Assembly (NCBI RefSeq): GCF_012396125.1
Contig: NZ_JAAXOX010000001.1
Span: 1 to 64,000 of the forward strand
Direction: 5' to 3'
DNA length: 64,000 bases
Origin: Cellulomonas denverensis
GTDB taxonomy: Bacteria > Actinomycetota > Actinomycetes > Actinomycetales > Cellulomonadaceae
Shown: positions 19,607-28,038 of the stretch, one piece after another
How the letters are laid out: each line of letters starts with the position of its first letter
How positions within the stretch are numbered: position 1 is the first letter of the stretch
The notes under the pieces: generated by a model
The model's database searches: none
Told to the model about the DNA's origin: nothing
The model's input: the letters and a program-made list of their open reading frames with translations, nothing else
Translations under genes and position numbers: made by a program

Positions 19607-21247
19607 TCAGCGCCGCCGGGCCCGCAGCACCGCGTCCTGCACGTCGTGCTCCCGCTCGCCGTGCCGCTCGACCCGCGCCCGGGCCTCGGCGACCTCGATC
19701 TCCCACTGCGCCGGATCCAGCAGCCCGGCGATCTGCTCGGCGGTGACGAACCAGTCGTCCAACGCGCCGAGCCCGTCCCGTAGGTGCTTGTCGTGCGGGT
19801 GGTGGCCCACGATCAGCAGGGTCCCCCCCGGTGCGACCGCGGCAGCCATCCGGCGGAACAGGGCGTCCCGGCCGCCCGGCTCCGGGTGCAGGAAGTGGCT
19901 GGTGACCAGGTCGTAGCGCCGGCCCGCGGCATCCCACTGCCCGGCATCCGCCTGCTCGGTGCGCACCCGCACCCCGTGCTCGGCCGCGAGCGCCGCCACC
20001 CGGTCCAGCGCCCCCTGCGCGATGTCGACCGCAGTGACGTCCCAGCCCTGGCGGGCCAGCCAGACCGAATCGCCACCCTCGCCGGCACCGATGTCCACCG
20101 CCGTGCCGGGGACCAGACCGGCGACCTCGGTCTCCAGCACCCGGTTCGGCCGGCCGGACCAGATCCGGGGCGCGGTCCGGTAGCGCTCCTCCCAGAACTC
20201 CCGTCCGGTGGGCGGCTGCCCGTGCGTGGCCGCCGCGAACCGCTCGTGCTGGGCGGACCGCAGCGCCGCGTCGGTGTCCTCCTCGACCAGCTCCTGGTTG
20301 AGCATCGCGGCGGCGGCCTGGCCCTGGGCGGCGGCGACCAGCACCTGGGCGCTCAGATCCGTGACGTTGCCGGCCGCGCGGACCCCGGGCACCACGGTCT
20401 GCCCGCGGTCGCCGGTGGGCAGGAAGGCCGACCCGGGGAACGGTCCCTCCTCGGCGACCAGGCCCAGTCCGTCCAACCCGTCCAGCCGGGGCCGCATCGC
20501 CGCGCCGACCGCCACCACCTCGGCCGGCAGCACCGTCCCGTCGGCCAGCCGCACCCCGGTGATCGCGTCGTCGTCGACCAGCAGCCCGGCGGCCCGGCCC
20601 GGCCGCACCGCGATCCCCCGGGCGGCGAGCTTCGCCAGGTCCTCGTCCGGCAACGGGGCCTCGGCGACCAGGGTCAGCTCCGCGGTCCAGTTCCGCCATA
20701 GCAGTGCCTGGTGCACCGAGCCGAGCAGCACGATCCGCCGATCGGCGACCTCCCAGCCGTGGCAGTACGGGCAGTGCACCACGTCGCGCCCCCAGCGGGC
20801 TCGCAGGCCGTCGACCTCGGGCAGTTCGTCCACCAGTCCGGTGGCGACCAGCACCCGGCGGGCCCGGACCAGCACCGGCCCGACGCCGGGTCCGGCCCCG
20901 GTCGCGGCATCCCCGGCAGGCCTGGTCCCCACCGCCGCATCCCCAGCCGTCCCGGGTCCGACGACCTCGGCCAGGAAGTCGGCGCCCTCCCGGCGGATCG
21001 CGGCGACCCGCCCGGTGACGACCCGCACCCCGTAGCGAGCCACCTCCGCGCGCCCGCGAGCCAGCAGCTCGGCCGCCGGCAGCCCGTCGTGTCCGAGGTA
21101 GGCGTGCATGTGGGCGGCCGGGGCGTTGCGCGGCTCGCCCGCATCCACCACCAGCACCCGCCGCCGCGCCCGGCCCAGGGTCAGCGCACCGCTGAGCCCC
21201 GCGGCGCCGCCCCCGATCACCAGCACGTCCACCCGTTCCTCGCCCAT
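19607..21247 (-). CDS. Thioredoxin-reductase-like / SAM-methyltransferase fusion
   Basis: The 546-residue product joins two enzymes. Residues 1-310 form an FAD/NAD(P) oxidoreductase of the thioredoxin reductase family, with GGGAAGLSGALTLGRARRRV for FAD and redox pair HCPYCHGWE near residue 158. Residues about 340-546 form a class I methyltransferase with SAM motif DIGAGEGGDSVWLA near residue 384. Both halves look intact and there is no frame break, so this is a true fusion. It is divergent from an XRE-cupin regulator, probably its controller. The substrate is unknown; the pairing could act on thiols or chalcogen compounds. Confidence 0.86.
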   Translation of the reverse strand: MGEERVDVLVIGGGAAGLSGALTLGRARRRVLVVDAGEPRNAPAAHMHAYLGHDGLPAAELLARGRAEVARYGVRVVTGRVAAIRREGADFLAEVVGPGTAGDAAVGTRPAGDAATGAGPGVGPVLVRARRVLVATGLVDELPEVDGLRARWGRDVVHCPYCHGWEVADRRIVLLGSVHQALLWRNWTAELTLVAEAPLPDEDLAKLAARGIAVRPGRAAGLLVDDDAITGVRLADGTVLPAEVVAVGAAMRPRLDGLDGLGLVAEEGPFPGSAFLPTGDRGQTVVPGVRAAGNVTDLSAQVLVAAAQGQAAAAMLNQELVEEDTDAALRSAQHERFAAATHGQPPTGREFWEERYRTAPRIWSGRPNRVLETEVAGLVPGTAVDIGAGEGGDSVWLARQGWDVTAVDIAQGALDRVAALAAEHGVRVRTEQADAGQWDAAGRRYDLVTSHFLHPEPGGRDALFRRMAAAVAPGGTLLIVGHHPHDKHLRDGLGALDDWFVTAEQIAGLLDPAQWEIEVAEARARVERHGEREHDVQDAVLRARRR

Positions 21248-21313
21248 GTCGACCCCTCGCTCCGGGCGGGCCCGGTGGCCCGCAGGTCCCCAGCGTCGGC
21301 AGACGCGGCGGTC

Positions 21314-21344
21314 TTGACAATTCCTGTTGCCGGTTCAGCAAACT
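21314..21344 (+). promoter_or_regulatory. Promoter/operator before the XRE-cupin gene
   Basis: A perfect TTGACA -35 (21314-21319) lies 17-19 bp before a weak -10 (CAAACT, 21339-21344). The spacer contains TTGC-N7-GCAA, a small inverted repeat that could be the regulator's own operator. The divergent fusion gene starts at 21247, so both genes may be read from this 103-bp gap. Confidence 0.5.
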
Positions 21345-21350
21345 GGTCCG

Positions 21351-21983
21351 ATGAGCTCCCGCCGCCCCGGACCGCCGGTCTTCGAGGACACCCCGCCACC
21401 CGGCGACGACGCCGTGGTGCTGGACGGGGTCGGTCCCCGGCTGCGGGAGTTGCGCCAGGCGGCCGGTGCGACCCTCGCCGACCTGTCCGCCACCACCGGC
21501 ATCTCGGTCAGCACGCTGTCCCGGCTGGAGTCCGGGCGGCGGCGGCCCACCCTGGAGCTGCTGCTACCGCTGGCCCGTGCGCACCAGGTGCCGCTGGACG
21601 ATCTGGTCCCGGACGCCTCGACCGCCGACCCGCGGGTGCACCCCCGGCCCACCGTCCGGCACGGGGTGACCTACCTGCCCCTGACCCGCAGGCCCGGCGG
21701 ACTGCAGGCGTACAAACAGATCCTGCCGCCCGCCGACCCGGACGCGCCGGCCGCCGACCTGCGGGTGCACGAGGGCTACGAGTGGTTGTACGTGCTGTCC
21801 GGCGCGCTCCGGCTCCGGCTCGGCGACCACGACCTGGTGCTCGGCCCCGGCGAGGTCGCCGAGTTCGACACCCGCACCCCGCACTGGATCGGCAACGCCC
21901 AGGACCGGCCCACCGAGGTGCTCGCCCTCTACGGCCCGCAGGGCGAGCGGATGCACGTGCGCGCCCGGCCCAAGCAGGGCTGA
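21351..21983 (+). CDS. XRE-family regulator with C-terminal cupin domain
   Basis: The 210-residue protein has an N-terminal helix-turn-helix of the XRE type (residues 26-80, TLADLSATTGISVSTLSRLESGRRRPT) and a C-terminal cupin barrel (HEGYEWLYVLSGALRLRLG near residue 142, then GEVAEFDTRTPHWIG). Such two-domain proteins usually repress and sense a small ligand through the cupin. It is divergent from the reductase/methyltransferase gene and ends 3 bp before the converging transporter gene. Confidence 0.88.
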   Translation: MSSRRPGPPVFEDTPPPGDDAVVLDGVGPRLRELRQAAGATLADLSATTGISVSTLSRLESGRRRPTLELLLPLARAHQVPLDDLVPDASTADPRVHPRPTVRHGVTYLPLTRRPGGLQAYKQILPPADPDAPAADLRVHEGYEWLYVLSGALRLRLGDHDLVLGPGEVAEFDTRTPHWIGNAQDRPTEVLALYGPQGERMHVRARPKQG

Positions 21984-21986
21984 CCG

Positions 21987-23162
21987 TCAGCCGAGCGCCA
22001 GCACCCCGGCCAGCACGCACAGCGGCGCCAGCCACAGCCCTTGCACCAGCAGACCGCGCACCGGCACATGGGTCAGCATCCGGCGGCATCGTTCCAGCCA
22101 GAGCACCGTCGCCAGCGAGGCCCACGGGGTCAGCAGCGGCCCCGCGCCCACCCCGATCAGCACCGCCGCCAACCGGGTCGGGTCGCCGCCGGCCGCCGGC
22201 TCCACCACCAGGTAGCCCGGCAGGTTGTTCAGCAGGTTCGCCGCCCCGGTGGCCAGCCCGGCCAGTGCCAGCAGCGGCCCGGTCGAGGTGCCCGCCGGGG
22301 CCAACCCCGCCACCCAGTCGCCCAGCCCGCGTACCTGCGCCGTCTCCACCAGCACGAACAGCGCGCCGACCACCAGCAGCATCCGCCACGGCACCAACTG
22401 CCCCACCGGTGCCGGCCAGCGGCCACGCCGCCAGCCGCCCAGCCCGAGCAGCAGCACCGCCGCCACCCCGGCGACCAGCCACACCGGCGCCCCGCTGACG
22501 AAGCCGACCGCCATCGCCCCGACCACCGCCGCGGTCGCCACCAACAGCGTGCGGTCCGGCGGCCGGTACCGCTCCCCCGGCTCGAAGGCGCCGGTCAGCC
22601 GATGCCGCCCCCGCACCGCCAGCACCGCCACCGTCACCGCGATCGCCACCAGCGCGGGCCGCCACATCACGCCGACGTAGCCCACCCCGGCCGTCGCGAA
22701 CCGGTGGTCGGCCAGCAGGTTGGTCAGGTTCGACACCGGCAGCAGCAGCGACGCGGTGTTGGCCAGCGCCACCACGGTCAGGGCGTAGAACACCGCGGTC
22801 CGGTCGTCGCCACCGCCCACCCGGCGCCCGGCCCGGATCGCCAGTGGGGTGAGCAGCACCGCCGTCGTGTCCAGTGACAGCACCACGGTCGAGGCGATCG
22901 CCACCAGCACCAGCAGCAGCCACAGCGCCCAGCGCCGGCCCCGTGCCAGCCGGGCCGCCCCGTCGGTCGCCGCGTCGAACACCCCGGCCACCGCGCAGCA
23001 CTCGGCCACCACGGTCAGCGCCGCCACGAAGCCCAGCACCGGCAGCACCCGGCCCGCCAGCTCCCGGGCCTCGGGCGCGGGCAGCGCCCCGGTGACCACC
23101 GCCACCGTCGCGACGACGGCACCCACCGCCCACCACGGGACCCGACGCAGCACGCTCAGCAC
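21987..23162 (-). CDS. ArsB/SLC13-type anion transporter
   Basis: The 391-residue protein has about ten to twelve membrane helices and fits the ArsB/NhaD/SLC13 ion-transporter superfamily: SLDTTAVLLTPLAIRAG near residue 98 and NLTNLLADHRFA near residue 145. Members move arsenite, dicarboxylates or sulfate. No ars genes are nearby, so the substrate is open. The GTG start is supported by a -10 TACAGT on the minus strand (23170-23175), 7 nt upstream, the leaderless arrangement found at several genes here. Confidence 0.8.
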   Translation of the reverse strand: MLSVLRRVPWWAVGAVVATVAVVTGALPAPEARELAGRVLPVLGFVAALTVVAECCAVAGVFDAATDGAARLARGRRWALWLLLVLVAIASTVVLSLDTTAVLLTPLAIRAGRRVGGGDDRTAVFYALTVVALANTASLLLPVSNLTNLLADHRFATAGVGYVGVMWRPALVAIAVTVAVLAVRGRHRLTGAFEPGERYRPPDRTLLVATAAVVGAMAVGFVSGAPVWLVAGVAAVLLLGLGGWRRGRWPAPVGQLVPWRMLLVVGALFVLVETAQVRGLGDWVAGLAPAGTSTGPLLALAGLATGAANLLNNLPGYLVVEPAAGGDPTRLAAVLIGVGAGPLLTPWASLATVLWLERCRRMLTHVPVRGLLVQGLWLAPLCVLAGVLALG

Positions 23163-23205
23163 GGGCAGGACTGTAGGGCCGCGGCGACCGGGCGGCCCGC
23201 CGGGC

Positions 23206-24435
23206 TCAGTCCAGCAGCCCCCGGGCGAGGGCCGGGGCGAGCACCGGGGTAAGCGGCAGCCGCGGGATCAGGGTGGCCTGCACCGCGTGGTAGAGGTCCG
23301 CCTTGCCCGCCCAGACCGTCCGGGACAGCCGGTTGTCGGTGCCCAGCTCGTGCCACCAGGACCCGCCGTCGCGGTCGATCAGGAACTCCTCGGCGTAGTC
23401 CCACCAGGTGGCGTACCAGTGGTCGAAGCGCTCGTCACCGGTGGCGGCGTGCAGGGCGGCGGCGACCGCGATGCCCTCGGCGACCACCCAGTGCATCCGC
23501 TCGCGGACCACCGGCCGGCCGGACCAGTCGACGGTGTAGACGAAGCCCGGTGCGCCGTCCACCGCCCAGCCTTCGCGCACCGCGGCGTCGAACAGGGCGA
23601 TCGCGTCGTCCAGCATCCAGGCCGGGGCGACGTCACCGGCGGCGGTGATCGCGGCCCGGGCGTGCAGGGTGAGCCGGCCCCACTCCAGCCAGTGCCCGAT
23701 CGTGGCGCCGTAGGGGCGGAACGGGTGGGCGGGGCTGTCGGCGTTGTACTCCAGGTCGGCGTTCCACCCGGAGTCGAAGTGCTCGGGGATCCGCCAGTCG
23801 TTGCCCCGGGCGAAGCCGTGCACCACCCGGGTGATCATCCGCACCGCGCGGTCCAGCCAGATCCGCTCGCCGGTGACGTCGGCGGCGGTCAGGTACGCCT
23901 CGACGGTGTGCATGGTCGCGTTCACGCCGCGGTACGGGTCCAGCGTGCCGAAGCCCCGGTCCCAGGACTCCACCACCATCCCGGCTTCCTCGTCCCAGAA
24001 CCGCTGCTCGGAGACCTCCAGCGCCCGGCGCAGCAGATCGGCGGCGCCCGGCCGGCCGGCGGCGGTGGCCGAGGCGGCGGCCAGCACCACGAAGGCGTGC
24101 GGGTAGGCCCCCTTGGTGTCGTCCACCGCGCCCTGCGGCCCGGCCTCGGTGAACCAGCCGCCGTGCTCGGAGTCCTGGAACACGCCGGTGATCGCGCGCA
24201 GCCCGTGGTCGGCCAGCGGCGCACAGCCCGGCCGGCCGAGCAGGGCGCCGAGGGCGTAGACGTGGGTCATCCGGCAGGTGATCCACAGTTCCCACGGCCC
24301 GTCGACCGGGTGCCCGTCGTCGTCGAGCCGGGTGAAACCTCCGGCGGGGTCGGCGGCGGCATGCCCGAAGGCGAGCAACCGGTCGGTCTCGGACTCCAGC
24401 CAGCGATGATGCGCGGGCGTCGTCAGCCACGTCAT
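23206..24435 (-). CDS. AGE-family sugar epimerase/isomerase
   Basis: The 409-residue alpha/alpha barrel belongs to the N-acylglucosamine 2-epimerase family, which includes mannose isomerase, sulfoquinovose isomerase (YihS) and cellobiose 2-epimerase. WELWITCRMTHVYALG near residue 47, NATMHTVEAYL, YGATIGHWLEWGRL and RMHWVVAEGIA carry the conserved Arg and His residues. The ATG is chosen because a minus-strand -10 TAGGGT (24443-24448) stands 7 nt upstream; a GTG three codons earlier is possible. It is divergent from phosphoglucomutase and GH65 phosphorylase genes, suggesting an aldose-ketose step in sugar use. Which sugar cannot be told. Confidence 0.85.
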   Translation of the reverse strand: MTWLTTPAHHRWLESETDRLLAFGHAAADPAGGFTRLDDDGHPVDGPWELWITCRMTHVYALGALLGRPGCAPLADHGLRAITGVFQDSEHGGWFTEAGPQGAVDDTKGAYPHAFVVLAAASATAAGRPGAADLLRRALEVSEQRFWDEEAGMVVESWDRGFGTLDPYRGVNATMHTVEAYLTAADVTGERIWLDRAVRMITRVVHGFARGNDWRIPEHFDSGWNADLEYNADSPAHPFRPYGATIGHWLEWGRLTLHARAAITAAGDVAPAWMLDDAIALFDAAVREGWAVDGAPGFVYTVDWSGRPVVRERMHWVVAEGIAVAAALHAATGDERFDHWYATWWDYAEEFLIDRDGGSWWHELGTDNRLSRTVWAGKADLYHAVQATLIPRLPLTPVLAPALARGLLD

Positions 24436-24442
24436 GCCGTTC

Positions 24443-24448
24443 ACCCTA
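24443..24448 (-). promoter_or_regulatory. Leaderless -10 box of the AGE isomerase gene
   Basis: Read on the minus strand the hexamer is TAGGGT (TANNNT), 7 nt before the ATG at 24435. Confidence 0.5.
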
Positions 24449-24480
24449 GTGGCAGGCGGGCCCCGGGTGTGATCCCGCCC

Positions 24481-24549
24481 ACGGCCCGGTCCACGGTCGC
24501 AGCCGCCGTGGCACCCAACCACGGGCCTGCGGCCCCTCGACCGGGCCGT
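24481..24549. repeat. Branched inverted-repeat structure in a divergent gap
   Basis: Arms ACGGCCCGGTC (24481-24491) and GACCGGGCCGT (24539-24549) pair perfectly over 11 bp. They enclose two smaller hairpins: CCACGG/CCGTGG (24491-24511) and GGGCC/GGCCC (24523-24535). It lies between the divergent promoters of the AGE isomerase and the phosphoglucomutase. It could be an operator pair or a structured RNA element. Confidence 0.5.
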
Positions 24550-24578
24550 CCGGACACCCGAGTCGGCCATTCGCCACG

Positions 24579-24607
24579 TTGACACCACCCGAGCACCAGT
24601 CAGACTT
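24579..24607 (+). promoter_or_regulatory. Promoter of the pgmB-GH65 operon
   Basis: A consensus -35 TTGACA (24579-24584) is followed after 17 bp by a weak -10, AGACTT (24602-24607). The first gene starts at 24668. Confidence 0.45.
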
Positions 24608-24667
24608 GGTCTGCCGCCGGGCCTCCCGGAGGTCCCTTCCTGTGCCCGCGACCCGCCCTGGAGCATC

Positions 24668-25450
24668 GTGTCCCCCACTCCCGGTCCCCGCTTGAACGGC
24701 GTCCTGGACGGCATGTCCGCCGTCCTGTTCGACCTGGACGGCGTGCTGACCCCCACCGCCGTGGTGCACATGCACGCCTGGGCCCGGTTGTTCACCCCGG
24801 TGCTCGCCGCCCACGGCGTCGCGCCCTACACCGATGCCGACTACTTCGCGTTCATCGACGGCAAGCCGCGCTACGACGGCGTGCACAGCCTGCTGGCCGG
24901 CCGCGGGATCGCGCTGCCCTGGGGCGACCCGTCGGACGGCCCGGAGGCCGAGACGGTCTGCGGGCTGGGCAACCGGAAGAACGCGGTGTTCACCGAGGTG
25001 CTGCGGACCGAGGGCGTCACCCCCTACCCCGGGTCGGTGGCCCTGGTCGACGCGCTGATCGCGCAGGGGGTCGGGGTGGCCGTGGTGTCCTCCTCGCGCA
25101 ACGCGGTGCCGGTGCTCGCCGCCGCGGGCCTGACCGACCGGTTCCCGGTGGTGGTGGACGGCCTGGTCGCCGCCGAGCGTGGCCTGCCGGGCAAGCCCGC
25201 CCCGGACACCTACCTGGACGCCGCCGCCCAGCTCGGCGTGCCCGCCGCCCGCGCCGTCGTGGTCGAGGACGCCGAGTCCGGGGTCGCCTCCGGCCGGGCC
25301 GGCGACTTCGGCCTGGTCGTGGGCGTGGACCGCGGCGCCGGTGCCGACGCCCTGATCGCGAACGGCGCCGACCTGGTCGTGCAGGACCTGGCCGAACTCC
25401 TCTCCGACGTCACCCCCGAGACCCCCGAGCACGGAAGCACCCCCCTGTGA
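24668..25450 (+). CDS. pgmB: Beta-phosphoglucomutase (HAD family)
   Basis: The 260-residue HAD-superfamily protein has DLDGVLTPT (nucleophile and acid Asp near residues 22 and 24), the phosphate-binding VSSSRN segment, GKPAPDTYL with the conserved Lys, and VVEDAESGV at the end of the core. It interconverts beta-glucose 1-phosphate and glucose 6-phosphate. GTG at 24668 is favoured by GGAG four bases upstream; ATG at 24713 is a shorter option. The stop overlaps the GH65 phosphorylase start, and the two form the usual phosphorolysis pair. Confidence 0.9.
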   Translation: MSPTPGPRLNGVLDGMSAVLFDLDGVLTPTAVVHMHAWARLFTPVLAAHGVAPYTDADYFAFIDGKPRYDGVHSLLAGRGIALPWGDPSDGPEAETVCGLGNRKNAVFTEVLRTEGVTPYPGSVALVDALIAQGVGVAVVSSSRNAVPVLAAAGLTDRFPVVVDGLVAAERGLPGKPAPDTYLDAAAQLGVPAARAVVVEDAESGVASGRAGDFGLVVGVDRGAGADALIANGADLVVQDLAELLSDVTPETPEHGSTPL

Positions 25451-27954
25451 ACCCCTCCTCACTGTTCACCCCGGACCCGATCGACCGGCACCGGTTCCCG
25501 CCGGACGCCTGGGGTCTGCGGGAGACCCGCTACGACGCCTCCGACCTGGGGCGCACCGAGACGCTGTTCGCGGTGGCCAACGGCTACCTGGGGATGCGCG
25601 GCAACGTCGAGGAGGGCCGGGACTCCTTCGCCCACGGCACGTTCATCAACGGCTTCCACGAGACCTGGCCGATCCGGCACGCCGAGGAGGCCTACGGCTT
25701 CGCCCGGGTCGGCCAGACCATCGTCAACGTGCCGGACAGCAAGATCATCCGGCTGTACGTGGACGACGAGCCGCTGCTGCTCACCGTGGCCGACCTGCAC
25801 CAGTACGAGCGCACCCTGGACTTCCGGGACGGCGTGCTGCGCCGGGACCTGATCTGGCAGACCCCGTCCGGCAAGACCGTCCGGGTGCGCAGCCGCCGGA
25901 TGGTGTCCTTCACCGAGCGGCACCTGGCGGTGATGACCTACGAGGTCACCCTGCTGGACGCGGACGCCCCGATCGTGCTGTCCAGCCAGATGCTGAACCG
26001 GCAGGACGGCCAGGACGAGTACCACGTGCGCGCCGCCGCGATGGGCGAGGGCTTCGACCCGCGCAAGGCGGAGACGCTGAAGAACCGGGTGCTGGTGCCG
26101 AGTCTGCACTGGGCGGCCGGCGGCCGGTACGTGCTCGGCTACCGGGTGGCCGACTCCGGGATGACCCTGGCGGTGGCCGCCGACCACACCATCGAGACCG
26201 AGAACTCCTTCGAGGAGCGCACGCTGGTCGAGGAGGATCTGGCCAAGCACGTCTACCGGATCGACGCCAAGCAGGGGAAGTCGATCACCATCACCAAGGT
26301 GGTCGCCTACCACTCCTCCCGCGGCGTGCCGGCCAAGGAACTGGTCGACCGCTGCCGCCGCACCCTGGACCGGGTGGCCGGCGAGGGCGTCGAGTACCAG
26401 TTCACCGAGCAGCGGCAGTGGCTGGACGCCTTCTGGGCCCGCAGCGACGTCGAGGTGCCCGGCCAGCCGGAGCTGCAGCAGGCGATCCGCTGGAACCTGT
26501 TCCAGATCGCTCAGGCCACCGCCCGCGCCGAGGGCAACGGCATCCCGGCCAAGGGCCTGACCGGCTCGGGCTACTCCGGGCACTACTTCTGGGACACCGA
26601 GATCTACGTCCTGCCCTTCCTGACCTACACCTCGCCGCGGATCGCCCGGAACGCGCTGCGGTTCCGGTACACGATGCTGGACAGCGCCCGGGAGCGGGCG
26701 GCCGAGCTGAACCAGAACGGTGCGCTGTTCCCGTGGCGGACCATCAACGGCGAGGAGGCCAGCGCGTACTACGCCGCCGGCACCGCGCAGTACCACATCG
26801 ACGCGGACATCGCCCACGCCGTCAAGCAGTACGTGGCGGCCACCGGCGACCTGGGCTTCCTCGCCCGCGAGGCGGTGGACATCCTGGTCGAGACCGCCCG
26901 GATGTGGGCCGACCTGGGCTTCTGGCGCGGGCAGAACGGGGACGCCACCTTCCACATCCACGGCGTGACCGGCCCCGACGAGTACACCACCGTGGTGAAC
27001 GACAACCTGTTCACCAACGTGATGGCCCGGGCCAACCTGCGCGGCGCGGTGGACGCGGTGGACCGGCTGGCCCAGGAGGACCCCGGCGCGCACGCCGCAC
27101 TGCTGGAGCGCCTGCGCCTGACCCAGGACGAGCTGGACGAGTTCGCCCGGGCCGCCGAGCGGATGGCGATCCCGTTCGACGAGCGGCTGGGCATCCACCC
27201 GCAGGACGCGCAGTTCCTGGAGAAGGAGCTGTGGGACCTGGCCAACACCGACCCGAGCAAGCGCCCGCTGCTGCTCTACTACCACCCGCTGGTGATCTAC
27301 CGGTTCCAGGTGCTCAAGCAGGCGGACGTGGTGCTGGCGCTGTTCCTGCAGGGCGACCAGTTCACCGCCGAGGAGAAGCTGGCCGACTTCGACTACTACG
27401 ACCCGCTGACCACCGGCGACTCCACCCTGTCCGCGGTGGTGCAGTCGATCATCGCCTCCGAGGTCGGGTACCAGGAGCTCGCGCTGCGGTACTTCACCTC
27501 GGCGGCCTACGTCGACCTGGCCGACCTGCACCACAACACCTCCGACGGGGTGCACGTGGCCTCGCTCGGCGGGGTGTGGAGCGCCCTGGCCTGCGGCTTC
27601 GGCGGGATGCGCGACCACGAGGGCGTCATTTCCCTCGACCCGCGGCTGCCGGAGGTCTGGGACGGCCTGACCTTCCGGATCGCGCTGCACGGCACCCGGG
27701 TCCGGGTCGACGTCCGGCACACCGAGCTGCGGCTGACCGTGGAGGACGGCGACCAGGCCAGCCTCCTGGTCCGTGGCGAGTCGGTCACCGTCCGGTCCGG
27801 CGACCCGGTCACCGTGCCGCTGGCCCCGGCCCCGCGCCTGATCGGCACCCCGACCGTCCGCGACATCGAGGGCAGCCGCCGCGCCGACGGCACCGTGATC
27901 ACTGCCAGCGTCCCGGACCACCCGGCGCTGGGCGTGCCGCCCACCGGAGCCTGA
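25447..27954 (+). CDS. GH65 family disaccharide phosphorylase
   Basis: The 835-residue protein has the three-part GH65 layout: an N-terminal beta-sandwich, an (alpha/alpha)6 barrel and a C-terminal beta domain. Conserved blocks are GHYFWDTEIYVLPFLTY near residue 378, the general-acid motif GVTGPDEYTTVVNDN (Glu near residue 511), LKQADVVLALFL, and HNTSDGVHVASLGGVW, which holds phosphate-binding residues. It would cleave trehalose, maltose, kojibiose or a related glucoside with phosphate to give beta-glucose 1-phosphate for PgmB. The specificity is not decidable by eye. The two starts overlap by 4 bp. Confidence 0.92.
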   Translation: MNPSSLFTPDPIDRHRFPPDAWGLRETRYDASDLGRTETLFAVANGYLGMRGNVEEGRDSFAHGTFINGFHETWPIRHAEEAYGFARVGQTIVNVPDSKIIRLYVDDEPLLLTVADLHQYERTLDFRDGVLRRDLIWQTPSGKTVRVRSRRMVSFTERHLAVMTYEVTLLDADAPIVLSSQMLNRQDGQDEYHVRAAAMGEGFDPRKAETLKNRVLVPSLHWAAGGRYVLGYRVADSGMTLAVAADHTIETENSFEERTLVEEDLAKHVYRIDAKQGKSITITKVVAYHSSRGVPAKELVDRCRRTLDRVAGEGVEYQFTEQRQWLDAFWARSDVEVPGQPELQQAIRWNLFQIAQATARAEGNGIPAKGLTGSGYSGHYFWDTEIYVLPFLTYTSPRIARNALRFRYTMLDSARERAAELNQNGALFPWRTINGEEASAYYAAGTAQYHIDADIAHAVKQYVAATGDLGFLAREAVDILVETARMWADLGFWRGQNGDATFHIHGVTGPDEYTTVVNDNLFTNVMARANLRGAVDAVDRLAQEDPGAHAALLERLRLTQDELDEFARAAERMAIPFDERLGIHPQDAQFLEKELWDLANTDPSKRPLLLYYHPLVIYRFQVLKQADVVLALFLQGDQFTAEEKLADFDYYDPLTTGDSTLSAVVQSIIASEVGYQELALRYFTSAAYVDLADLHHNTSDGVHVASLGGVWSALACGFGGMRDHEGVISLDPRLPEVWDGLTFRIALHGTRVRVDVRHTELRLTVEDGDQASLLVRGESVTVRSGDPVTVPLAPAPRLIGTPTVRDIEGSRRADGTVITASVPDHPALGVPPTGA

Positions 27955-27958
27955 TCCA

Positions 27959-27998
27959 CCGCCCGGACCCACCGGATTCACATCGGGGGTCCGGGCGG
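27959..27998 (+). terminator. Terminator hairpin after the GH65 gene
   Basis: Twelve-base arms (27959-27970 and 27987-27998) pair perfectly around a 16-nt loop directly after the stop. No T-run follows. A TATCGT -10-like hexamer at 28004-28009 could start the next transcript. Confidence 0.65.
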
Positions 27999-28038
27999 CG
28001 GCTTATCGTCGGAACCAGCCGACGTCGAGGAGCCGCCC

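Noticed and set aside
23206-24435. Calling the AGE isomerase a sulfoquinovose isomerase (YihS) because of the sulfur operon
   Set aside because: It is far from the sulfur genes and no other sulfoquinovose genes are near. The family has several sugar specificities not separable by eye.
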